Shown: positions 26,490 through 34,925, numbered from the stretch's first letter. The stretch: 64,000 nt of DNA from Planctomyces sp. SH-PL62 (GCA_945905295.1 CAMDPX010000002.1:46205-110204); one strand, 5' to 3'. Notes: a model not told the origin generated them from the sequence alone. Made by a program: numbers and translations.

Positions 26490-27584
26490 TCAGCGCAAAT
26501 ACGTCTGCAACCACTCCGCGATTCGCTCGAACGACTCCGGCGAGATCGAATGCCCCTGCCGATGATTGAGCAATCCCAGTCGAGTCGGCTCGCCATACAA
26601 CCGCCACACGGGCAGCGATTCTTGAAGCAGCGGCCAACTTCGATCCCCGTCCGCCGCGCCGCCGCCCGATTCGCCGCCAAGGATCAAGAATGGCCGCGGT
26701 GCGATCAGCGCCAACAGTTGATGATGATTGAGAGGAAAGTTTTCATCACGGATCGCGGGACCGAGATACCACGGCGCGTCCCAGTTCGTGGATCGAAACC
26801 CGGTCCCCCCTTCGCTCGCCACCGCCGCTTTGATCCGCTCATCAAATGCCGCGAGATACAACGCCTCCTTCGCACCCAGCGAATGCCCAACCGCACCGAT
26901 CCGTTTCGCGTCCACTTCCGGCAGCGAGACCAAAACATCGACGCCGCGCACCGCGTCGTACAACATCTTCGCCATGCCGAGCGACTGCGGATGCCGCTCG
27001 CGATGCTTGGCCACCGCGTCGTTGTAGTCCTTCACGCTCTGCCACAAGAAACAGCGCGGACAGAACACGACGAACCCGCGCTTCGCCAGCTTCACTCCGA
27101 TCTGCATCGACTCCGGCCCGCTCACGCCAGCGACTTCGTCGATGCTGGCGTTCGTCGTCTGATGCAACGCGACGATGCCCGGACGCGGTTTTGTCTCGTT
27201 GTTGTTGGCGAGGGGCTTCAGCAAGTAACCCTCCACCAACAAGCCCGGCTCCCCTTCGTACCGGACCAAGGTTCGCTGAATCCCGTCCAGCGACTCCGTC
27301 TTGAGCACATCCAACTTCACCGCCGGCCGAGGCTCCGGCATCGGGCCGAGAAACTTCCGCCACTCGTCACGGACTTTCGTTCGCTGCCGTTCCCAACCTT
27401 CGCGAGCCGTGATCGCTAGGCCGTCGGTATCGACCAGAAGCGGGACTAACTTGCCAATCCTTTCACGCGGAGGATTGGCTGGAGCCTTGGTCACTTCCGA
27501 AAGCCACGAAACATCGGCTCCGCGTGCGGAGCCGAGACACACACTCCCGATAACAGCAGCAGCCACGATCCAAGTTCTTGCCAT
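26490..27584 (-). CDS. Secreted alpha/beta-hydrolase (acetyl-xylan-esterase/dienelactone-hydrolase-like)
   Basis: 364 residues from the ATG at 27584, which has AAGGAG upstream and starts a signal peptide (MARTWIVAAAVIGSVCLGSARG). The fold is alpha/beta-hydrolase: 'VEGYLLKP', 'PGIVALHQTT' as the oxyanion strand, nucleophile elbow 'GAVGHSLGAKEAL' and the C-terminal 'HRQGHSISPESFERIAEWL' that supplies His. The family matches planctomycete carbohydrate esterases that often sit beside sulfatases, but no such neighbour is adjacent here. It acts outside the cytoplasm on an unknown ester. It is convergent with the preceding gene and divergent from the molybdenum hydroxylase block. Confidence 0.85.
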   Translation of the reverse strand: MARTWIVAAAVIGSVCLGSARGADVSWLSEVTKAPANPPRERIGKLVPLLVDTDGLAITAREGWERQRTKVRDEWRKFLGPMPEPRPAVKLDVLKTESLDGIQRTLVRYEGEPGLLVEGYLLKPLANNNETKPRPGIVALHQTTNASIDEVAGVSGPESMQIGVKLAKRGFVVFCPRCFLWQSVKDYNDAVAKHRERHPQSLGMAKMLYDAVRGVDVLVSLPEVDAKRIGAVGHSLGAKEALYLAAFDERIKAAVASEGGTGFRSTNWDAPWYLGPAIRDENFPLNHHQLLALIAPRPFLILGGESGGGAADGDRSWPLLQESLPVWRLYGEPTRLGLLNHRQGHSISPESFERIAEWLQTYLR

Positions 27585-27727
27585 CAGCGTTCTCCTTGAT
27601 CTGCGTCTCTGGTGGCTTGGCATTCTGTCGATCCACCGATCAACTTTCACTGCCTTGCCGTCTGCGTGGTGGGCGATACTCTAAGCCCCGTTCGCTTCGC
27701 CGTCAGTCATTTTGGAAAGGCACCCCG

Positions 27728-28624
27728 ATGCGCGATTTTGAGTATGAAGCCCCCACGACCCTCGCCGCCGCGATTGAGCTGGTGGCCAAACACAACGGCT
27801 CGGCCCGCTGCTTGGCCGGCGGAACCGATCTGATCGACCAAGTTCGAGTCGGCCGACTGACTCCCGACCTGCTGATCGACGTCAAGAAGATCGCCGAACT
27901 CAACGTGCTGGAACACGCCGCGACCGGCCTTCGACTCGGAGCGGCCGTGCCGTGCTATCAGGTTTACGGGCACTGCGGCATCGTGTCGGATTATGCCGCT
28001 CTGGCCGACAGTTGCCGCATCATCGGCGGCGTGCAGATTCAAAGCCGAGCCTCCGTCGGCGGCAATCTTTGTAATTCCGGCCCGGCCGCGGATTCGACGC
28101 CGTCGCTGATTGTGCTCGGAGCGGTCGCCGTGATCGCGGGACCGAAAGGCCGACGTGAAGTCGCCGTTGAAGAATTCTGCACCGGTCCCGGTAAGAACGT
28201 CTTGCAGCCGGGCGAACTACTCGTCGAAGTCAAATTCCCCGCGCGAGCAGCGAACAGCGGCTCACACTACCGCCGGTTCATTCCGCGCAACGAAATGGAC
28301 ATCGCCGTCGTCGGCGTCGGAGCCAGCGTCGTCTTGAATGACGCGAAAGACAAATTCGTCTCGGCCCGCATTGCTTTGGGTGCAGTCGCACCAACGCCAC
28401 TATTCGCGAAGGCCGCCGGCGATGCACTCGCCGGACAACCCATCAACGATGAGTCGATCGCGAAAGCCGCCGCTGCCGCTCGCGCGATCGCGGTGCCCAT
28501 CGACGACATGCGTGGCACGAAAGAATTTCGTTTGCACATCACTGGCGTGCTGACGGAACGAGTCCTCAAAGCTGCTGTCGCGCGTGCTCGCGGTGAAAGC
28601 GTTGATTGCAAAGTCGGACATTGA
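27728..28624 (+). CDS. Molybdenum hydroxylase, FAD-binding medium subunit
   Basis: 298 residues from the ATG at 27728, preceded by GGAAAGG. It has the FAD-binding features of the xanthine dehydrogenase/CO dehydrogenase medium subunit: 'CLAGGTDLIDQVRVG' near the N-terminus, 'IQSRASVGGNLCNSGPAADS' in the middle and the CODH-type C-terminal domain 'FVSARIALGAVAPTP'. It carries electrons from the iron-sulfur subunit to the acceptor. The partner subunits are at 29275 (2Fe-2S) and 31403 (Mo), but toxin-antitoxin genes lie between them, starting 14 bases after this stop. All three have the same direction and may still share a transcript. Confidence 0.93.
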   Translation: MRDFEYEAPTTLAAAIELVAKHNGSARCLAGGTDLIDQVRVGRLTPDLLIDVKKIAELNVLEHAATGLRLGAAVPCYQVYGHCGIVSDYAALADSCRIIGGVQIQSRASVGGNLCNSGPAADSTPSLIVLGAVAVIAGPKGRREVAVEEFCTGPGKNVLQPGELLVEVKFPARAANSGSHYRRFIPRNEMDIAVVGVGASVVLNDAKDKFVSARIALGAVAPTPLFAKAAGDALAGQPINDESIAKAAAAARAIAVPIDDMRGTKEFRLHITGVLTERVLKAAVARARGESVDCKVGH

Positions 28625-28638
28625 AAGCGAGGCGTCAC

Positions 28639-28881
28639 ATGCAAATGACATTGGAACCTTGGAATGGTGGATTGGGTTTGCGAATTCCCGATTCGCTGGT
28701 GACTGCGGCACGGCTCAGACCGGAATCGATCGTGGACATTGATGTGCAAGACGGACGACTCGTGGTGACGTCCCGTAATTCGACAAGCAGTCGATTGAAC
28801 GACTTGCTTGCGCAGGTCACTGAGGACAATCTGCACGAGGAATTTGCGACCGGTCCTGCCGTCGGGAGAGAAGCATGGTGA
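28639..28881 (+). CDS. mazE: MazE-like AbrB-type antitoxin
   Basis: 80 residues. The SpoVT/AbrB swapped-hairpin pattern is clear: 'LEPWNGGLGLRIPDSLVTAA', 'LRPESIVDIDVQDGRLVVT'. The C-terminal 30 residues ('NDLLAQVTEDNLHEEFAT') are the flexible part that usually wraps the toxin. It overlaps the start of mazF by seven bases, so translation is coupled. MazE-type proteins normally bind their own promoter; here the upstream region is only 14 bases from the medium-subunit stop, so a promoter would have to lie inside that gene. Confidence 0.85.
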   Translation: MQMTLEPWNGGLGLRIPDSLVTAARLRPESIVDIDVQDGRLVVTSRNSTSSRLNDLLAQVTEDNLHEEFATGPAVGREAW

Positions 28882-29225
28882 TGTCGGCCGGCTACATCCC
28901 CGAGCGGGGCGATGCTGTCTGGATCACGCTCGATCCGCAAGCCGGGCACGAGCAGGCCGGACGTCGCCCTGCGTTGGTGCTGTCGCCAGCCGCTTACAAC
29001 GGGAAAGTCGGGTTGGCGTTAATGTGCCCGATTACGAATCGTCAGAAAGGTTATCCGTTTGAAGTACCGCTGCCGCCGAACTTGGGCGTCACCGGTGTGG
29101 TCCTCTGTGACCAAGTGAAGTGCTTGGACTGGCGTGCTCGACAGATTGAGTTGATCGCTCATCTGTCGGAAACATTGCTGGCTCAAGTTTGGAACAAACT
29201 CGAACCACTTTTGCCCACTGCTTGA
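28875..29225 (+). CDS. mazF: MazF-family endoribonuclease toxin
   Basis: 116 residues. It has the MazF/PemK pattern: 'YIPERGDAVWITLDPQAGHEQAGRRPALVL' at the start, 'ALMCPITNRQKGYPFEV' and 'GVVLCDQVKCLDWRARQ'. The Arg in 'GRRPALVL' and the Thr-Asn in 'PITNR' match residues used for RNA cleavage in the family. The start offers ATG at 28875 or 28881. It should cut mRNA at short motifs unless bound by the MazE product encoded just upstream. It appears intact. Confidence 0.9.
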   Translation: MVMSAGYIPERGDAVWITLDPQAGHEQAGRRPALVLSPAAYNGKVGLALMCPITNRQKGYPFEVPLPPNLGVTGVVLCDQVKCLDWRARQIELIAHLSETLLAQVWNKLEPLLPTA

Positions 29226-29274
29226 TCCTGATCTCGATCATGGCGAAGAATCCTAACTCCGAAGGGTGTGACCA

Positions 29275-29787
29275 ATGGCCAAGAAACGTGTCGTCACGAC
29301 AACTCTTAACGGCAACCAAACCGACTTCCTCTGCGAGCCGCGTCAGACGTTGCTCGAAGTCTTGCGAGACAACATGGACCTAACCGGCACGAAGGAAGGT
29401 TGCTCGAACGGCAACTGCGGAGCTTGCACGGTCATCCTCAACGGCCGCCCGGTCGATAGCTGCCTCGTGCTGGCGGTCGAAGCTGAAGGGGCGACCGTTC
29501 GCACGATCGAAGGAGTCGCCACGGCGGCCGGGCTGGACCCGATCCAAAAGGCGTTCCTCGAAGGAGCCGCGTTGCAGTGCGGCATCTGCACTCCCGGCTT
29601 CATCATGCAGAGCGAATGGTTCCTGTCCCAAAACCCGAAGCCGACCGAGGACGAAATCCGCTTCAACCTCGCGGGCAATCTCTGCCGCTGCACCGGGTAC
29701 GACAAAATCGTCCGAGCCGTCCAAGACGCCGCCACGCAATGGCAAGACCACTACATGAAGAACTGCCACGAGCGATCCTGCACTTGA
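29275..29787 (+). CDS. Molybdenum hydroxylase, 2Fe-2S small subunit
   Basis: 170 residues. Both iron-sulfur cluster motifs of the xanthine dehydrogenase small subunit are present: the plant-ferredoxin type 'GCSNGNCGACTVILNG' plus the later Cys in 'VDSCLVLA', and the second cluster 'CGICTPGF' with 'CRCTGY'. It passes electrons from the molybdenum subunit to the FAD subunit. It lies 49 bases after mazF and is followed 56 bases later by the hicAB locus. The last residues ('NCHERSCT') exceed the usual end and may reflect a shifted stop after insertion of the neighbouring DNA. Confidence 0.94.
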   Translation: MAKKRVVTTTLNGNQTDFLCEPRQTLLEVLRDNMDLTGTKEGCSNGNCGACTVILNGRPVDSCLVLAVEAEGATVRTIEGVATAAGLDPIQKAFLEGAALQCGICTPGFIMQSEWFLSQNPKPTEDEIRFNLAGNLCRCTGYDKIVRAVQDAATQWQDHYMKNCHERSCT

Positions 29788-29843
29788 GGTGAAGATCCCG
29801 CAGCCCACACATTGCAAATGACAACCTCAAACCGAGATCTGCG

Positions 29844-30097
29844 ATGAAACCCCGCAAGCTCTTGGACAAACTCCTTTCCGGCTCGAGTAACATTCGCTTC
29901 GAGGAAGCGAAGCGAGCCGCAGAACTCTTCGGATTCCAGTTGGTTCGCGTGAATGGCAGCCATCACATTTTTCAGCATCCGGGAATCACGGAACTGGTCA
30001 ATCTGCAAAACGTGAAAGGCCAAGCCAAGCCGTACCAAGTGGGCAGCTTCTCAAGTTGGTCGAGCAATACGATCTTCAGATGGGAGAGACCGAATGA
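29844..30097 (+). pseudogene. hicA: hicA toxin gene with a one-base frameshift
   Basis: Residues 1-66 read as a HicA mRNA-interferase: 'EEAKRAAELFGFQLVRVNGS' followed by 'HHIFQHPGITELVNLQNVKG', with the catalytic His in 'GSHHIF'. At about 30041 the family sequence 'KPYQV-RQLLKLVEQYDLQM' continues only in another frame, reached if one base were restored between GTG and GGCAG. That frame ends in TGA at 30095, overlapping the hicB ATG by four bases exactly as in intact hicAB operons. The toxin is therefore probably dead unless this is a sequencing error or there is programmed slippage. Read without correction, the frame runs on into the next antitoxin gene. Confidence 0.82.
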
Positions 30098-30312
30098 AGG
30101 ACTACCACATCAACGTCTTCTACAGCGAGGAAGACGAAGGCTACATCGCCGACATCCCCGACCTCGAATGCTGTTCCGCATTCGGCGAGACCCCAGAAAC
30201 GGCATTAGGGGAAGCCCTGCAAGCCAAAGCCGCGTGGCTCGAAGCCGCCAAGATCGCGGGCAAACCGATTCCACCACCACGATATCGACCGTTGATTTAT
30301 CAGCACGCGTGA
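30094..30312 (+). CDS. hicB: HicB-like antitoxin
   Basis: 72 residues. The partial RNase H-like fold of HicB is visible: 'YHINVFYSEEDEGYIADIPDLECCSAFGETPETAL' followed by 'EALQAKAAWLEAA'. It is a short type without a C-terminal DNA-binding domain. The start overlaps the restored hicA stop. It appears intact although its toxin is frameshifted, the pattern expected when a toxin-antitoxin locus decays toxin-first. Confidence 0.88.
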   Translation: MKDYHINVFYSEEDEGYIADIPDLECCSAFGETPETALGEALQAKAAWLEAAKIAGKPIPPPRYRPLIYQHA

Positions 30313-30329
30313 GATTCCAGGAGGCTACC

Positions 30330-30641
30330 ATGTCCATCGCCACTACAACCATCGAAGGCACCTATCACGCCGGCCATGTGGACCTCGACAAACAAGTCGA
30401 TTGGCCGGAAGGCTGTCGTGTGCGCGTCGCCTTGGAACACGCAGCGACACCGGAATACGGAATGCGTGAAGAAGACTGGCCCGACACACCAGAGAACCGT
30501 GAGAAGATTCTGGCTCGAATGGATGCTGTCGAACCGTTGGAATTGTCGGAAGAAGACGAAGCTCGCATCACCGCAGTCCGCACCGAAATGAAAGCCAAGT
30601 CCATTGAGGCCATGCGGCAACTGATGGGACTCCAGCCATGA
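30330..30641 (+). CDS. Probable antitoxin of the VapC at 30638
   Basis: 103 residues from the ATG at 30330, with CAGGAGGC five bases upstream. The N-terminus 'IATTTIEGTYHAGHVDLDKQVDWPEGCRVRVALE' resembles the beta-strand antitoxin heads that precede PIN toxins in cyanobacteria and planctomycetes. The rest is acidic and helical ('ENREKILARMDAVEPLELSEEDEARITAVR'). It overlaps the toxin start by four bases (ATGA). The family is not one of the classical VapB folds that I can name with certainty; the call rests on position and composition. Confidence 0.7.
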   Translation: MSIATTTIEGTYHAGHVDLDKQVDWPEGCRVRVALEHAATPEYGMREEDWPDTPENREKILARMDAVEPLELSEEDEARITAVRTEMKAKSIEAMRQLMGLQP

Positions 30642-31066
30642 AGCGGTACTTGCTCGATACGGGCATCGCGAGCGATTACGTCAACCGCCGACTCGGCGTC
30701 TTTGACAAGGCGAATGCCATTGTGCGCGGAGGTTCTCGGATTGGCGTTTGTGTGCCGGTTTCGGGCGAACTCTTGGCCGGCATCGAACTCAGCGATACTC
30801 GCGAGCGGAACATGGAACGGCTACTTCGCTCGCTGAAGTCATTGCACATCTGGCCGTATGAATTTGCCGCAGCGAAGGAGTTTGGACGGCTTGTGGCCGT
30901 GCTCAAGCGAGCCGGTCGAACGATGCAACAAATCGACGTGCAAATTGCCGCGATCGCATTCACGCTCGGCGATTGCACGGTCGTCAGCAAGGACAGCGAC
31001 CTCTCCGCAGTGCCAGGATTAAGCGTGGAAAACTGGGCCACAACGTCAGAGATTTCGAGGCGGTGA
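30638..31066 (+). CDS. vapC: VapC-type PIN-domain ribonuclease toxin
   Basis: 142 residues. The PIN acidic residues are in place: Asp in 'YLLDTGIASDYV', Glu in 'VSGELLAGIE', Asp in 'QIDVQIAAIA' and the last pair in 'VSKDSDLSAV'. VapC toxins cleave tRNA or rRNA when free of antitoxin. The ATG overlaps the previous stop. It appears intact and ends five bases before a small unknown gene. Confidence 0.9.
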   Translation: MKRYLLDTGIASDYVNRRLGVFDKANAIVRGGSRIGVCVPVSGELLAGIELSDTRERNMERLLRSLKSLHIWPYEFAAAKEFGRLVAVLKRAGRTMQQIDVQIAAIAFTLGDCTVVSKDSDLSAVPGLSVENWATTSEISRR

Positions 31067-31070
31067 AGCG

Positions 31071-31373
31071 ATGGATGGAACAGTTTGGTCAAGTGGAGGT
31101 CATCATCCAACATTTGGAATCCGTGTTGGCTTCACGAATCGAGATCAATACTTCCAGGAGAATTGGGAGACCATCGACGTTGAGATGGATGGCCAAATTC
31201 ATGAATTCAAAATCACCGCCGGCTTCTGGAACAAGTGCCCGGAGTTTCGTGATCGCGGCGGACTGATTCGCGACTGGCTGGAACGACATAATTCACTCGA
31301 TTGGCCGAAGGGACAACCTCCGGCCGTTACGCTGATACCGATTGGTCCACGACGATTTCGCTTGATCCCATAA
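31071..31373 (+). CDS. Small conserved-looking protein of unknown function
   Basis: 100 residues, starting five bases after vapC and ending 30 bases before the molybdenum subunit gene. The C-terminal half has a distinct pattern: 'NKCPEFRDRGGLIRDWLERH' followed by 'LDWPKGQPPAVTLIPIGPRRFRLIP', reminiscent of small proteins often found beside toxin-antitoxin genes. There is no signal or membrane segment. The first 15 residues look less conserved, so a later start is possible. No function can be assigned. Confidence 0.55.
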   Translation: MDGTVWSSGGHHPTFGIRVGFTNRDQYFQENWETIDVEMDGQIHEFKITAGFWNKCPEFRDRGGLIRDWLERHNSLDWPKGQPPAVTLIPIGPRRFRLIP

Positions 31374-31402
31374 TTTGATTTCACAAGTAAAGGAAAACTC
31401 AC

Positions 31403-33679
31403 ATGGCCACAGCCACGAAATACAAAGTCATTGGCACTCGTCCGGTTCGACACGATGGCGTCGATAAGGTCACGGGGCGTGCTCGGTACGGGGCCGACAC
31501 CAAGATTCAGGGGATGCTTTACGCGGCGATGCTGCGGAGCCCGCATGCTCACGCGAAGATCAAGCGAATCGACACGTCGAAGGCCGAGAAGCTGCCCGGC
31601 GTGCGAGCGGTCGTGACGACGAAAGACTTGCCGAATCCGGGAAACCGAATTGCTCAGCTTGGCGAGGGTGCCGTTTGCATGTCGCACCTCTCGCAGAATG
31701 TGTTGGCTCGCGACAAGGTGCTCTACAAGGGGCACGCGATCGCTGCGGTCGCAGCGGACAACATTCACATTGCCGAGGAAGCGGTGAAGTTGATCGAGGT
31801 CGAATACGAACTGCTGCCGGTGCTGCTCGATGTGCGCGAGGCGATGAAGACGTCGGCGATTGTGCTCAATGATGATGTGCGCTGCGAAGAGGTTGGAGCC
31901 GGCTCGACCGGAACGACGCCGACCAACGTCGCCAAGCATTTTCATTTCACGAAGGGAAACCTCGCCGACGGATTTGCGAAGGCGAAGATCGTTGTCGAGC
32001 GTGAATTCACGACCGGCACCGTGCATCAAGGCTACATCGAACCGCACGCTGCGACCGCTGTGTGGAACCCGGACAACCGCATCACGGTTTGGTGCTGCAC
32101 TCAGGGATCGTTCACTGTGCGGCAACAGTGTGCTGAGTTGCTCGGCGTGCCGCTGGGGAACATCAAGGTCGTACCGACCGAGATCGGTGGCGGCTTTGGC
32201 GGGAAGATTTCCGTGTACCTCGAACCGGTCGCGTGTGCTTTGTCGAAGAAGAGCGGCAAGCCGGTGAAGTTAGTCATGGACCGAGCAGCCGTGCTCGAAG
32301 CGACCGGCCCGACACCCGCCTCGTACATGAAGGTCAAGATGGGCGTGGATGGCGACGGCAAGATCACCGCCGCGTCGGCCTACATGGCATTCGATGCCGG
32401 AGCGTTCCCCGGTTCGCCGATCGGCATGGCCGCGATGTGTGCCTTCGCCTGCTACGACGTGCCGAACGGCAGCGTGGATGGCTACGACGTCTGCGTCAAC
32501 AAGCCGCGCACGAACGCCTATCGAGCCCCCGGCGCGACCAACGGAGCGTTCGCTGTCGAGACCGTCATCGACGAGATCTGTGAGAAGCTCAAACTCGACC
32601 CGTTGGACTTCCGCGCGAAGAACGCCGCGAAAGAAGGGACTCGCCGAGTCGATGGCCCGGTCTTCCCGCGCATCGGCATGTGGGAGACGGTGGACTACCT
32701 GAAGAAGAGCGAGCACTACTCGACGCCGCTGCCGAAGCCAAAGTTCGGAGGCAAGGTGGGTCGCGGAGTCGCGTCGGGCTTCTGGTTCAACTGCGGCTTG
32801 AAGAGTGCTACGTTCGCGACCGTCAACACCGACGGCAGCGTGTCGCTGTCCCTCGGCACGACCGACATCGGTGGTTCGCGAGCCAGCATCGCCATGCAGC
32901 TTGCCGAAACGCTCGGCCTGACGGCGACCGACATCAATCCGAACGTCGTGGACACCGACGCCGTCGGCTACAACGACGTCACCGGCGGCAGCCGAGTCAC
33001 TTTCGCGACCGGCATCGCCGCGTACGAAGCGGGGCTCGACATCCAACGCCAAATGGTCCAACGAGCGGCGGTGTTGTGGGACGTTGATCCGAGCAAAGTC
33101 CGCTACGACGTCGCGACCGCTTCGCTCATCGGTCCCGAAGGGAAGTCGATCACGTTCAAAGCGATCGCCGAGCAGGTCAATCATTGCGGCGGTCCCGTCA
33201 TCGGCCGCGGCTTCTCCTCCGAAGCCAACCAAGGGGGAGCCTTCGGCACGCACTGTGTCGATGTCGAAGTCGATCCCGAAACCGGCAAGACTCAAATCCT
33301 GCGCTATACGATCAGCCAAGACGTCGGCACCGCGATTCACCCCAGCTACGTCGAAGGCCAGTTGCAAGGTGGAGTCGTCCAAGGCATCGGCTGGGCGCTC
33401 AACGAAGAATATTTCTATGACGACAAGGGCGTAATGCGCAACGCGAGCTTCCTCGACTACCGCATCCCGACGATCTACGACGTCCCGATGATCGAAACGA
33501 TCCTGGTCGAAGTCCCCGACCCCGAACACCCCTTCGGAGTCCGCGGCGTCGGCGAAGTCCCCATCGTCCCGCCACCTGCCGCAGTCGCCAACGCGATCGC
33601 CAACGCCGTCGGCGTCCGCATGGAGAAACTGCCGATGTCGCCGCCGAATCTGCTGAAGGAGATTCTGGCAAAGAAGTGA
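31403..33679 (+). CDS. Molybdenum hydroxylase, molybdopterin-binding large subunit
   Basis: 758 residues. It belongs to the xanthine dehydrogenase/CO dehydrogenase large-subunit family: 'TGRARYGADTKIQGMLYAAMLRSPHAHA' at the start, 'GGGFGGKISVYLEP' in the middle, 'TNAYRAPGATNGAF' and the C-terminal 'GVRGVGEVPIVPPPAAVANAI', where the Glu of 'GVGE' is the catalytic base in this family. The loop reads AYRAPG rather than the AYxCSFR of form I CO dehydrogenase, so CO oxidation is not indicated; a purine, aldehyde or aromatic substrate is more likely. AAGGAAA precedes the ATG. Its partner subunits lie 1.6 and 2.8 kb upstream, across toxin-antitoxin genes. Confidence 0.95.
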   Translation: MATATKYKVIGTRPVRHDGVDKVTGRARYGADTKIQGMLYAAMLRSPHAHAKIKRIDTSKAEKLPGVRAVVTTKDLPNPGNRIAQLGEGAVCMSHLSQNVLARDKVLYKGHAIAAVAADNIHIAEEAVKLIEVEYELLPVLLDVREAMKTSAIVLNDDVRCEEVGAGSTGTTPTNVAKHFHFTKGNLADGFAKAKIVVEREFTTGTVHQGYIEPHAATAVWNPDNRITVWCCTQGSFTVRQQCAELLGVPLGNIKVVPTEIGGGFGGKISVYLEPVACALSKKSGKPVKLVMDRAAVLEATGPTPASYMKVKMGVDGDGKITAASAYMAFDAGAFPGSPIGMAAMCAFACYDVPNGSVDGYDVCVNKPRTNAYRAPGATNGAFAVETVIDEICEKLKLDPLDFRAKNAAKEGTRRVDGPVFPRIGMWETVDYLKKSEHYSTPLPKPKFGGKVGRGVASGFWFNCGLKSATFATVNTDGSVSLSLGTTDIGGSRASIAMQLAETLGLTATDINPNVVDTDAVGYNDVTGGSRVTFATGIAAYEAGLDIQRQMVQRAAVLWDVDPSKVRYDVATASLIGPEGKSITFKAIAEQVNHCGGPVIGRGFSSEANQGGAFGTHCVDVEVDPETGKTQILRYTISQDVGTAIHPSYVEGQLQGGVVQGIGWALNEEYFYDDKGVMRNASFLDYRIPTIYDVPMIETILVEVPDPEHPFGVRGVGEVPIVPPPAAVANAIANAVGVRMEKLPMSPPNLLKEILAKK

Positions 33680-33715
33680 CCGGGCAAAGTTACGTTTGGC
33701 AGTGAGGGGGCTGCG

Positions 33716-34147
33716 GTGAACCAAGCACAGCTACAAAAAATGGCTGAAGAGAGGCTCAAGGATGCCAAAACGCTCATCGACGGCAGCCGCTGGGAGTTTT
33801 CATACTATGCGGCGGGATACGCAGTCGAATGCGCGCTGAAGTCGTGTGTTCTTGCCCGCATGATCCACACCGCTTGGATTTTCGAGGACAAGTGGGAAGC
33901 GAAGAGTTGTCTCACGCACGAATTTGGCAAACTTGTTTTATTGGCTGACCTGATGGATCAACTCAATGCAAATCTGAAGATCAGCGCTGCGGCTGGAGGA
34001 GAGTTCGCGGCCAATTGGGCCACGACAGAGAAGTGGGCCGTCACAAGCCGATACGAGGCGAAAACAGAAGAAGACGCGAAGAAGCTATATGCTGCGATCG
34101 CCGATGAACCACACGGGGTGCTGCGATGGATTCGGACTTACTGGTAG
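33716..34147 (+). CDS. HEPN-domain protein
   Basis: 143 residues with a GTG start preceded by GAGGGGG. The HEPN pattern 'AEERLKDAKTLIDGSRWEFSYYAAGYAVECALKSCVLAR' is typical. HEPN proteins are frequently RNases in toxin-antitoxin and defence systems, but I cannot find the catalytic RX4-6H motif, so this one may be a binding or regulatory version. It overlaps the next gene by 22 bases, and no nucleotidyltransferase partner is present. It follows the molybdenum subunit by 36 bases. Confidence 0.75.
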   Translation: MNQAQLQKMAEERLKDAKTLIDGSRWEFSYYAAGYAVECALKSCVLARMIHTAWIFEDKWEAKSCLTHEFGKLVLLADLMDQLNANLKISAAAGGEFAANWATTEKWAVTSRYEAKTEEDAKKLYAAIADEPHGVLRWIRTYW

Positions 34148-34773
34148 AGAACAAGATCGAGGACGGGGCTGCCCTGATTCGCCAACTGATTCGTGACCAG
34201 TTCGAGGTCAGCGTGGCGTTCTGGGTCAAGCGCACCGAAGAGGGCCTGTGGTATCTCTATGTTGCCACAACTTCGGTAAAGGCGGAGAAACTGAATGAGG
34301 CATACCGAATCGTCTACGAAGCTCTGACGAAAATCCCTGACTGCTCGGTCTCGCCATCCGAGATCAAGGTCATCACCGGCACCGATCCGATTGCCGACGA
34401 CGCAGTGGCGTTGCGTGATCGCAATCCGAGCAGAGAAGAAAAACGCTATCGCGGAAAACGCCTCGGCAACTTGGCCACCGAGGAATTGTGCATCTATCCT
34501 CGACGATTGCCCTTGGAAGTTCGTGAACTTCCCGATGGACCTTGGCAAGTCCTGATCTCTGAAATCGACGACGTCTGGCTCACATGCGATTCCGAGGATG
34601 ATGCGCGGACAATCGCGAAGGCACGCGTCTTGGAGGAAGAGTCCTTGGGACGACTGAATTCGGGCGAACAATTTGCCGCTGAGCTTGAAAAGACGGCGGA
34701 TGCCATGGAGAGATACCGTATGGGTTTCGGTTCTCGATTCCTGAGACGGCGTGCCGAAGAAGTGCGACAATAG
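34126..34773 (+). CDS. Unknown protein encoded in overlap with a HEPN gene
   Basis: 215 residues. The N-terminal 80 residues alternate strands and helices ('VSVAFWVKRTEEGLWYLYVATTSV', 'EAYRIVYEALTKIP'). The C-terminal part is helical and charged, ending 'RYRMGFGSRFLRRRAEEVRQ'. There is no signal or membrane segment and no family that I recognise. The 22-base overlap with the HEPN gene implies tight co-expression, so it may be the HEPN protein's partner. Confidence 0.6.
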   Translation: MDSDLLVENKIEDGAALIRQLIRDQFEVSVAFWVKRTEEGLWYLYVATTSVKAEKLNEAYRIVYEALTKIPDCSVSPSEIKVITGTDPIADDAVALRDRNPSREEKRYRGKRLGNLATEELCIYPRRLPLEVRELPDGPWQVLISEIDDVWLTCDSEDDARTIAKARVLEEESLGRLNSGEQFAAELEKTADAMERYRMGFGSRFLRRRAEEVRQ

Positions 34774-34925
34774 AACAGACTTAGTGCGTTGGCCGAGGTC
34801 GTCCAAGACATCTAAAACGGACACATCTACCCCCATCATGGGAGAAACCCGATGCACGTTCGCTTCAAAATGTCTCGCGGCATGTTTTGCACATAAGTCG
34901 TCCTCGCCGTCCTCGCCGTCCTCGC

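Noticed and set aside
29844..30641. A 265-residue HicA-antitoxin fusion protein
   Set aside because: The frame is continuous only because of a one-base change in hicA. The middle is the out-of-frame reading of hicB, and the antitoxin has its own strong Shine-Dalgarno and ATG at 30330.
31403..33679. CO dehydrogenase (coxMSL) for 27728, 29275 and 31403
   Set aside because: The large subunit has AYRAPG instead of the AYxCSFR loop needed for form I CO dehydrogenase, so only the broader family was named.
32270..33724. 484-residue minus-strand frame opposite the molybdenum subunit
   Set aside because: It mirrors a clear xanthine-dehydrogenase-type gene and has no recognisable motif.
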